A stretch of DNA of 64,000 nucleotides, from the NCBI RefSeq assembly GCF_035594125.1, contig NC_087181.1, positions 7,984,840-8,048,839 on the forward strand. The letters are read 5' to 3'. The position numbers and the translations under genes were made by a program. How positions within the stretch are numbered: the stretch's first letter is position 1; each line of letters starts with the position of its first letter. Below the pieces are notes generated by a model. It saw only the letters and a list, made by a program, of their open reading frames with translations. It searched no databases and had not been told where the DNA came from. The stretch comes from Scylla paramamosain. Taxonomy: Eukaryota; Arthropoda; Malacostraca; Decapoda; Portunidae. Shown here in pieces: positions 54,386 through 64,000 of this stretch.

Positions 54386-57300
54386 GAAAAAATGTGAAAA
54401 GCACTCAAAATAGACGCATTTAGTAAGATTGTTCTGTTTCTCAATTAAGAGTGTTGTTCCAGAGTTTTAGTATTTTAGAATGTAAGAAACTTCTCTATAT
54501 ACACGAGTTTTTGCGTTTTTTGCCTTGTAGTTCTTGTGAAACTATAAAACACTCATTATACACGTTTCTCGTAATGTCCTTTTGCTTCCCAATATAGAGT
54601 GCTTTCCATCCATTTTCGCGTTTTTTGTAACAATTTCAAAAAAAATCAAAATATACCTTTTTGGTAATGTTATTTTATTTCTTCATATTGGTTGGTTTGC
54701 ATCCGGTTTAGCGTTTTTCTACGTAAAACACCGAAAAGACACGTTTTTAGTAATTTTGTTTTGGATTCCCATATAGATTGACTTCCATGTTACTTATCGT
54801 GTTGGTTCCTAAGATGCTGAAAAACACTCATAAGACCGTTTTCTGGCAAACACGTTTAATTTCCCCTTATAGGTGGATTTGCATGCACTTTACGGGTTTG
54901 GTACATAACAGTCTGAAAAAAAAGCTAAATTTAACTTTTTTTGATAATGTTCTTATTTCACATAATTTCCTGAATTTTGCCCGAATTTTGGCATATCGGT
55001 ACCTGTGATGATGAATAAGAAAGAAAAAAAATATCGTATTTTTTTTTATTTATTTATTGTTTCTCAATAAAGTGTTATTTGTGGCTTTTAGCTTTTTGGT
55101 AATTAATGAACTTAAAAACACTCATAATATACGTTTCTCGTAATGTCCTTTCGTTTCCCAAAAATAATGTTCTTTGCATGTATTTAATCGTTTTTATTGG
55201 TAACATGATCAAAAACACTCAAAATACATGTTTTTCGTAATGTTATTCTGTTTCACCATAAAGTGTGTTTTGCATGCGTTTTAGTATTTTGGTATATAAG
55301 GAGCTCAAAACACTTAAAGGCAAGTTCTTGGTAAAAATTCGTTTTACTCCAATGTAATGTGATTGCCCTCCTTTTTAGTGCTTTATTGCCTATCACGCTC
55401 AAAAACACTCAAAAGACACTTTTCTGGTAAAGTCTTATTTTTTTTCCCACAATCTATTTTCGCATGCAATTTGGGGTTTTGGTAACTAAGAATGTTAAAA
55501 GCACTCAAAATACACGCATTTAGTAAGGTTGTTCTGTTTTTCAATTTAGAGTGTTATACATGAGTTTTAGCATTTTGGTATCTAGGAAACCTCTCCATAT
55601 ACACGAGATTTTGCGTTTTTTGCTTGTGGTTCTTTTGAACTATAAAACCCTCATTATACACTTTTCTTACAATGTCCATTTCTTTCCCAAAATAGAGTGC
55701 TTTGCATCAATTCTTGCGTTTTTTGTAGGTAACAAGCTCAAAAACACTCAAACTATACCTTTTTACTAACGTTTTTCTATTTCTTGATATTGGTTGCTTT
55801 GCATCCGTTATAGTGTTTTTCTACGTAAAACAATGAGAAGACACGTTTTCAGTAACTTTGTTTTGGATTCCCATATAGAGTGAGTTCCTTATCATTTATC
55901 GTTTTTGTGCCAACATGCTAAAAACACTCAAAACACAGATTTCTGGTAAGGTCGTTTAATTTCCTCATATAGGAGGCTTTGCATGCACTTTAGGGTTTGG
56001 TACATAACAGTCCGAAAAAAAAGCTGAAATTAACTTTTTTGATAATATTGTTTTATCATATGATTGCCCTGAATTTTCCCAGAATTTTGGCCTCTCGGTA
56101 CTTATGAAAATGAATAACAAAAAAAAAAAAAAAATTTCCTTTTTTTTTCTAAATAAAGAGTGTTATTTGTGGGTTTTAGCTTTTTGGTACTTAATGAACT
56201 TAAAAAAGACTCATAATACACGTTTCTCGTAATGTCCTTTTGTTTCCCAAACATAATGATCTTTGCATGTATTTAAGCGTTTTTATAGATAACATGATCA
56301 AAAACACTGAAAATGCATGTTTTTGGTAATGTTATTGTGTTTAACAGTGAAGTATGTTTTCCATGCGTTTTAGCAGTTTTGTATATAAGGAGCTTAAAAA
56401 CACTTAAAGGCAAGTTTTTGGTATAAATTGGTGTTATTCCAATGTAATATGATTGCCCTGCTTTTTAGTGCTTTATTGCCTATCACGCTCAAAAACACTT
56501 ATAAGACACTTTTCTGGTAATGTCATTTTTTTCTCACATAAAAGTGGTTTCGCATACAATTTAAGGTTTTGGTAACTAAGAATGTGAAAAGCACTCAAAA
56601 TACACGCATTTAGTAAGATTGTTCTGTTTCTCAATTAAGAGTGTTATTCATGAGTTTCAGCATTTTGGTATCTAGTAAATCTCTCCATATACACAAGTTT
56701 TTGCGTTGTTTGTTTTGTGATTCTTTTGAACTATAAAACACTCATTATACACTTTTCTTGCAATGTCCTTTTGTTTCCCAATATAGAGTGCTTTGCATCA
56801 ATTTTCGCGTTTTTTGTAGGTAAAAAGCTCAAAAACACCTTTTTGGTAACGTTTTTCTGTTTCTTGATATTGGTTGGTTTCCATCCATTTTAACGTTTTT
56901 CTACGTAAAACACTGAGAAGATACGTTTTCATTAAATTTGTTTTGGGTTCTCATATAGAGTGAGTTCCTTATTATTTATCGTTTTGGTGCCTAACATGGT
57001 AAAAAACACTCAAAACACAGATTTCTGGTAAGGTCGTTTAATTTCCTCATATTGGAAGCTTTGCATGCACTTTAGGGTTTGGTACATAACAGATCGAAAA
57101 AAAAAGCTGAAATTAACTTTTTTTATAATATTTTCTCATCAAATAATTGCCCTAAATTTTCCGATAATTTTGGCGTCTCGGTACCTATGAAGTTCAATAA
57201 CAAAAAGAAAAAAAAATCCTATTTATTTTATTTTTTTATTTATTTTTTTATTTTCTAAATAAAGAGTGTTATTTGTGGGTTTTAGCTTTTTGGTACTTAA

Positions 57301-58731
57301 GGAACTTAAAAAAACACTCATAATACACGTTTCTCGTAATGTCCTTTTGTTTCCCAAACATAATGTTCTTTGCATGTACTTAAGCGTTTTTATAGGTAAC
57401 ATGATCAAAAATACTCAAAATACATGTTTTTGGTAATGTTATTCTGTTTCTCCATAAAGTTTGTTTTGCATGCGTTTTAGCGGTTTGGTATATTAGGGGT
57501 TAAAAAACACTTAAAGGCAAATTCTTCGTAAAAGTTGGTTTTATTCCCATGTAATGTGATCGTTCTGCTTTTTAGTGCTTTGTTGCATATCACGCTGAAA
57601 AACACTCAAAATACACTTTTCTGGTAATCTCATTTTTTTTCCCACATGAAGCTAGTTTCGCATGTAATTTGGCATTTTCGTAACTAAGAATGTGAAAAAA
57701 TCTCAAAATACACAATTTCGTAAGGTAGTTCTGTTTATCGATTAAAAGTGTTATTCAAGCATTTCATCATTTTGGTATGTAAAAATTTATCTATATAGAC
57801 GAGTTTTTGCGTTTATTGCCTTGTGGTTTTTTTTAAACTATAAAACACTCATTATACACGTTTCTCGTAATGTCCTTTTGTTTCCTAATATAGAGTGCTT
57901 TACACCCATTTTTGCATTTTTTGTAGGTAACAAGCTCAAAAACACTCAAAATATATCTTTTGGTAATGTTATTCTATTTCTTTATATAGGATGGTTTGCA
58001 TCCGCTTTAGCGCTTTTCTACGTAAAACACTGAAAAGACACGTTTTCAGCAATTTTGTTTTGGATTCACATATTGACTCATTTTCATATTATTTATCGTA
58101 TTGGTGCGTAACATGCTGAAAAACACTGAAAATACAGGTTTCTGGTAAAGTCGTTTAATTTCCCTATATAGGTGGCTTTGCATGCACTATAGGTTTTGGT
58201 ACATAACAATCAGAAAAAAAAGCTATAATTAACTTTCATGATAATGTTCTTTTTTCCACATAAATTCCCTGAATTTTGGCAGAATTTTGGCAATTTGGTA
58301 CCTATGAAGATGAAAAAAAAATAATAATAATTCCCATTTTTTTATTTTTTTTTATTTATTATTTTTTTTCTAAAAAAAAGTGTTATTTGTGGGTTTTAGC
58401 TTTTTGGTACTGAAGGAACTTAAAAAACACTCATAATACAGGTTTCTCGTAATGTCCTTTCGTTTCCCAAACATAAGGATCCTTGCATGTATTTAAGCGT
58501 TTTTATAGATAACATGATCAAAAACACTCAAAATACATGTATTTGGTATTGTTATTCTGTTTCTCCATAAAATGTATTTTGCAGGCGTTTTACCGTTTTG
58601 GTATGTAAGGAGCTCAAATACACTTAAAGGCAAGTTCTTGGTAAAATTTGTTTTTTTTCCCATGTAATGTGATTGCTCTGGTTTTTAGTGCTTTATTGCG
58701 TAACACGCTCAAAAACACTGAAAAGACATTT
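54386..58731 (-). repeat. 11-mer HOR satellite, reversed array
   Basis: Minus-oriented units with m3 landmarks near 55,072, 56,163, 57,270 and 58,383. The segment 54,390-56,180 mirrors 49,490-51,290 (coordinates sum to about 105,680), sharing private states such as GCCTTGTAGTTC, TTTTGCTTCCC and CAATTTCAAAAA. From 55,075 it also runs parallel to the window's first 2 kb. At about 57,480 the match shifts by one HOR unit relative to 1-3,600. The left joint at 54,385 (TTCGAAAAAATG/TGAAAAGC) has a short shared AAAATG. Confidence 0.9.
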
Positions 58732-59203
58732 AAAGCCTCCGATATGAGGAAATTAAAGACCTTACCAGAAATCTGTCTTTTCAGTGTTTTTCAGCATGGT
58801 AGGCACCAAAACGATAAATAATAAGGAACTCACTCTATGTGGGAATCCAAAAGAAAATTACTGAAAACGTGTCTTCTCAGTGTTTTACGTGGAAAAACGC
58901 TAAAACTTATACAAACCAACCAATATCAAGAAGCAGAAAAACATTACCAAAAATGTATATTTTGAGTGTGTTTGAGCTTGTTACCTACAAAAATACTCGA
59001 AAATGGATACAAAGCACTCTATATTGGGAAACAAAGGGACATTGCGAGAAAAGTGTATAATTAATATTTTATAGTTCAAAAAAACCACAAGGCAAAAAAC
59101 GCAAAAACTCGTCTATATGGAGAAGTTTCTTATATACCAAAATGCTGAAACTCATGAATAACACACTTAATTGAGCAACAGAGCAACCTTAGTAAATACG
59201 TGT
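58732..59203 (+). repeat. Inverted HOR insert, mirror of 52.8-53.3 kb
   Basis: Plus-oriented m5 to m9 between minus blocks, m6 and m7 included (CACTCTATGTGGGAATCC, CAACCAATATCAAGAAGC). Together with its flanks (58,700-59,380) it is the reverse complement of 52,660-53,330, including the one-base-short ACACTCAAAGACAC in the flank. Confidence 0.85.
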
Positions 59204-60416
59204 CAAAAACACTAAAAGGCAAGTTCTTCGTAATAGTTGGTTTTATTCCCATGTAATATGATTGCCCTGCTTTTTAGTGCTTTATTGCCTAACACGCTCA
59301 AAAACACTCAAAGACACTTTTCTAGTAATGTCATTTTTTTTCCCACATAGAGCTAGTTTCGCATGGAATTTGGGGTTTTGGTAACAGTGCTTTGCATCCT
59401 TTTTTGCGTTTTTTTTTTTAATGTAACAAGCTCAAAAACACACAAAATATACTTTTCTGGTAATATTATTCTATTTTTTCATATTGGTTGGTTTGCATCC
59501 TTTTTAACGTTTTTCTACGTAAATCTTTTAAAAGACACGTTTTCAGTAATTTTGTTTTGGATTTCCATATAGAGTGACTTTCATATTATCTATTGTTTTG
59601 GTGCCTAACATGCGGAAAAACACTCAAAAGGCAGGTTTCTTGTAAAGTCGTTAAGTTTTCCCAAATAGGTAGCTTTGCATACACTTTATAGTTTGGTACA
59701 TAACCCCAAAAAAAGGTAAAATTACCTTTTTCGATAATGTTCTTTTTTCCACATAATTTCCCTGAATTTTGGCAGAATTTTGGCATCTTTGTACCTATGA
59801 ACATCAATAACAAAAAAATAAAAATGCTATTTCTTTATTTATTTATTTTTCTCTATAAAGAGTGTTATTTGTAGGTTTTAACGTTTTGGTATTTAATGAA
59901 CTTGAAAACATTCATAATACACATTTCTCGTAATGTCCTTTCGTTTTCCAAATATAGGGATCTTTGCATGTATTTAAGCGTTTTTTTTAGGTAACATGAT
60001 CAAAAACACTCAAAAACACTTGTTTTTGGTAATGTTTTTCTGCTTCTCCATAAAGGAGTGTTTTGCATGCGTTTTAGCGATTTGGTATGTAAGGAGCTGA
60101 AAAACACTTCAAGGCAAGTTCTTGGTAAAAGTTGGTTTTATTCCAATGTAATATGATTGCCCTGCTTTTTAGTGCTTTATTGCCTAACACGCTCAAAAAC
60201 ACTCAAAAGACACTTCTGGTAATGTCATTTTTTTCCCACATAAAGCTAGTTTCGCATGCTATTTGGGGTTTTGCTAACTAAGCATGTGAAAAAAACACTC
60301 AAAATACACGCATTTGGTAATGTTGTTCTGTTTCTCAATTAAGATTGTTATTCATGAGTTTCAGCATTTTGGTATCTAAGAAACTTCTTTATATACACGA
60401 GTTTTTGCGTTTTTTG

Positions 60417-60441
60417 CCTTGCGGTTCATGTTAACCACAAG
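60417..60441. repeat. Decayed m8 hairpin
   Basis: CTTGCGGTTC ATGTT AACCACAAG: the same hairpin as at 62,366 with substitutions in the stem and loop. Confidence 0.65.
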
Positions 60442-62365
60442 TTCTTTTGCCCGAAAATAATAAGACACTCATTATACACGTTTCTCGTAATGTCCTTTTC
60501 TTTCCCAATAGGGAGTGCTTTGCATCCGTTTTCGCGTTTTTTGTAGGTATTAAGCTCCAAAACACTCAAAATATACCTTTTTGGTAATGTTATTCTATTT
60601 CTTCATATTGGTTGGTTTGCATCCGTTTTGGCGTTTTTCTACGTAAAACACCGAAAAGACACGTTTTCAGTAATTTTGTTTTTGATTCCCACAGAATATT
60701 ACCAGAATTTTGGCATCTTAGTACCAATGAAGATGAATAAAAAAATAAAATTTATTTTATTTTTTTTTTCTCTATAAAGTGTTATTTCTGGGTTTTAGCT
60801 TTTTTGGTACTTATGGAACTAAAAAACACTCATAATACACGTTTCTCGTAATGTCCTTTCGTTTCCCAAACATAAGGTTCTTTGCATGTATTTAAGCATT
60901 TTTTATAAATAAATAACATGATCAAAAACACTCAAAATACATGTTTTTGGTAATGTTACTCTGTTTCTACATAAAGTGTGTTTTGCATGCGTTTTAGCGT
61001 TTTGGTATGTAAGGAGTTAAAAAAAACACTTAAAGGCAAGTTCTTCGTAAAAGTTGGTTTTATTTCCATGTAATGTGATTGTTCTGCTTTTTAGTGCATT
61101 GTTGCATATCACGCTCAAAAACACTCAAAAGACATTTTTTTGGTAATATCATTTTTTTTCCCAAATAAAGCTAGTTTCGCATGTAATTCGGGATTTTCGT
61201 AACTAAGAATGTGAAAAATACTCAAAATACACACATTTGGTAAGGTAGTTCTATTCTCAATTAAAAGTGTTATTCATGCATTTCAGCATTTTGGTATGTA
61301 TGAAACTTCTCTATATACACGAGTTTTTGCGTTTTTTGCCTTGTGGTTCGTGTGAAACTATGAAACACTCATTATACACGTTTCTCGTAATGTTCTTTTG
61401 TTTCCAAATATAGAGTGCTTTTACATCCATTTTCCCTTTTTTTTTTTTTAGATAAAAAGCTCAAAAACACTTTTTGGTAATTTTATTCTATTTCTTCATA
61501 TTCGTTGCTTTGCATCCGTTTTAGCGTTTTCAGTAATTTTTGTTTTGGATTCACATATCGACTGACTTCCATATTATTTATCGGTTTGGTGCCTAACATG
61601 CTGAAAAACACTGAAAAGACAGATTTCCTGTAAAGTCGTTTAATTTCCTCATATAGGTGGCTTTGCATACACTTTAGGGTTTGGTAAATAACAATCCGAA
61701 AAAAAAGCTATAATTAACTTTTTTTATAATGCTCTTTTTTCCACATAAATTCCCATAAATTTTGGCATCTCGGTACTTATGAAAATCAATACAAAAAAAA
61801 TGTTTTTTTTTTTTTCTCTATAAAGAGTGTTATTTGTGGGTTTTAACGTTTTGGTACATAAGGAACTTAAAAACAGTCATAATACACGTTTCTCGTAATG
61901 TCCTTTCGTTTCCCAAAGATAGGGTTCTTTGCATGTATTTAAGCGTTTTTATAGATAACATGATCAAAAACACTTAAAACACGTTTTTTGTAATGTTTTT
62001 CTGCTTCTCCATAAAGGAGGGTTTTGCATGCGTTTTAGCGTTTTGGTATGTAAGGAGCTCAAAAACACATAATGGCAAGTTGGTTTTATTCCCATGTAAT
62101 ATGATTGCCCTGCTTTTTAGTACTTTATTGCCTAACACGCTCAAAAAACACTCAAAAGACACTTCTGGTAATGTCATTTTTTTCCCACATAAAGCTAGTT
62201 TCGCATGCTATTTGGGATTTTGCTAACTAAGAATGTGAAAAACACTGAAAATACACGCTTTTGGTAAGGTTGTTCTGTTTCTCAATTAAGATTATTATTC
62301 ATGAGTTTTAGTATTTTGGTATCTAAGAAACTTCTTTATATACACGAGTTTTTTGCGTTTTTTGC

Positions 62366-62389
62366 CTTGTGGTTCTTGTGAACCACAAG
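62366..62389. repeat. 10-bp-stem hairpin in m8 extension (reversed array)
   Basis: CTTGTGGTTC TTGT GAACCACAAG, the minus-strand version of the hairpin at 12,341 and 54,192. Confidence 0.85.
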
Positions 62390-64000
62390 TTATTTTGCTC
62401 GAAGATAATAAGACACTCATTATACACGTTTCTCGTAATGTCCTTTTGTTTCCCAATAGGGAGTGGTTTGCATCCATTTTCACCTTTTTTGTAGGTAACA
62501 AGCTCAAAAACACTCGAAATATACCTTATTGGTAATGTTATTCTATTTTTTTTTTTTCATATTGGTTGGTTTGCATCCGTTTTAGCGTTTTTCTACGTAA
62601 AACACCGAAAAGACACGTATTCAGCAATTTTGTTTTCGATTCCCATATAGAGTGAATTCCATGTTATTTATCGTTTTGATGCCTAACATGCTGAAAAACA
62701 CTCATAAGACAGTTTTCTGGCAAAGACGTTTGATTTCTCATTATAGGTGGTTTTGCATGCACTTTAGGGTTTGCTACATAACAGTCGAAAAAAAAAAAGC
62801 TAAAATTAACTCTTTTGATAATGTTCTTATTTCACAAAGTTTCATGAATTTTGCCCAAATTTTGGCATCTCGGTACCTGTGAAGATGAATAAGAAAAAAA
62901 AAATATCGTATTTTTTTATTTATTTATTTTTTCTCAATTGAGAGTTATTTGTGGCTTTTAGCTTTTTGGTACTTAATGAATTTAAAAACACTCATAATAC
63001 ACGTTTCTCGTAATGTCCTTTGCATGCGTTTTGCATGCGTTTTAGTGTTTTGGTATATAAGGAGCACAAAAACACTTAAAGGCAAGTTCTTGGTAAACAT
63101 TGGTTTTATTCCCATGTGATGTGATTGCCCTTCTTTTTAGTGCTTTCCTGCCTATCACGCTCAAAAACACTCAATAGACAATTTTCTGAAAATCATTTTT
63201 TTTACCATATAAAGCTGGTTTCGCAATCAATTTGGGTTTGGGTAAATAGGAATGTGAAGAGCACTTAAAATACACGCATTTAGTAAGGTTGTTCTGTTTC
63301 TCAATTAAGAGTGTTATTCATGGGTTTCAGCATTTTGGTATCTAGGAAACTTCTCCATATACACGAGTTTTTGCGTTTTTTGTCTTGTGGTTCTTTTGAA
63401 CTATAAAACACTCATTATACACTTTTCTCGCAATGTCACTTTCTTTCCCAATATAGAGTGCTTTGCATCAATTTTCGCGTTTTTTTTTTTTGTAGGTAAC
63501 AAGCTCAAAAACACTCAAAATGTACCTTTTTGGTAATGTTTTTTTCTATTTCTTGATATTGGTTGGTTTTCATCCATTTTAGCGTTTTTCTACGTAAAAC
63601 ACTGGGAAGACAGGTTTTAAGTAATTTTGTTTTGGATTCCATGTTGAGTGAGTTCATTATTATTTATCGTTTTAGTGCTGAAAAACACTCAAAAGACAGA
63701 TTTCTGGTAAAGTCATTCAATTTCCACATATAGGAGGCTTTGCATGCTCTTTAGGGTTTGGTACATAACAGTCCAAAAAAAAAAGCTAAAATGAACTTTT
63801 TTGATAATATTCTTTTATCATAGAATTGCCCTGAATTTTCCCAGAATTTTCTCATCTCGGTACCTATGAAGATGAATGACAAAAAAAAAAAAAAATCTAT
63901 TTTTTTTTTTTTTATTTATTTATTTTTTTTTCTAAATAAGAGTGTTATTTGTGGGTTTTAGATTTTTGGTACTTAAGGAACTTAAAAACACTCATAATAC

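Larger units (their letters stand above)
59204..64000 (-). repeat. 11-mer HOR satellite, reversed array to window end
   Basis: Minus-oriented units with m3 landmarks near 59,862, 60,779, 61,833, 62,944 and 63,944. Internal deletions occur at 59,386 (m10 to m8), 60,690 (m6 to m4) and 63,020 (m2 to m1, leaving a doubled TTTGCATGCGT). The segment from about 61,900 resembles the reverse complement of about 10,700-12,850, with the m8 hairpin in place. The array is cut by the window end. No gene is seen. Confidence 0.9.

Overview
The window is satellite DNA from a eukaryotic genome, almost end to end. It is AT-rich and I see no host gene in it. The basic unit is a monomer of about 92 bp. On its + reading it runs: TACCAAAACGC, then AAAACGCATGCAAA, a variable CCCTATATGGGGAAA-like middle, ACATTACCAAAAACGTGT, TTTTGAGTGTTTTTGAGC, and a final TT. 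The only non-satellite DNA is one decayed CR1/L2-like non-LTR retrotransposon relic (about 19,820-21,348), a short duplicate of its 5' end (about 34,868-35,033), and three (TA)n microsatellite tracts. The relic's carboxy-terminal coding region and its 3' tail resemble, from memory, elements common in decapod crustacean genomes. A crab or shrimp-like host is therefore my best guess, but it is an inference.

The satellite has layers. (1) Most of the window is a young higher-order repeat (HOR) of about 1.1 kb. It has eleven monomers, m1-m11, one of them carrying a roughly 55-bp partial-monomer extension. It fills about 1-17,560, 21,481-23,330, 35,034-38,937 and 41,804-64,000. (2) Diverged satellite at 23,331-31,547 shows traces of a different HOR of about 740 bp (8 monomers). 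(3) Diverged satellite at 17,560-19,819, 32,640-34,867 and 39,885-41,803 follows a 5-monomer order of about 460 bp. The 11-mer reads as two rounds of that 5-monomer order plus one extra monomer, so the layers look nested. The retroelement relic and the large microsatellites lie only in the diverged layers.

The arrays change orientation repeatedly. Reading direction of the monomers: minus 1-5,644; plus 5,645-31,547; minus 31,548-31,949; plus 31,950-38,937; minus 38,938-39,884; plus 39,885-41,803; minus 41,804-43,425; plus 43,426-44,130; minus 44,131-44,964; plus 44,965-52,839; minus 52,840-53,296; plus 53,297-54,385; minus 54,386-58,731; plus 58,732-59,203; minus 59,204-64,000. Large pieces are copied elsewhere in the window. 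The first 6.5 kb recurs inverted at about 44,128-50,610, and much of it again in direct orientation from about 55,075. A 2.4-kb block carrying the retroelement's 5' end occurs at 17,560-19,988 and at 32,640-35,033.

There are no genes acting together here. The many short open frames are translations of the repeat. The interest lies in the architecture: nested HOR evolution, frequent inversions, foldback junctions, and two back-to-back palindromes built on TA tracts.
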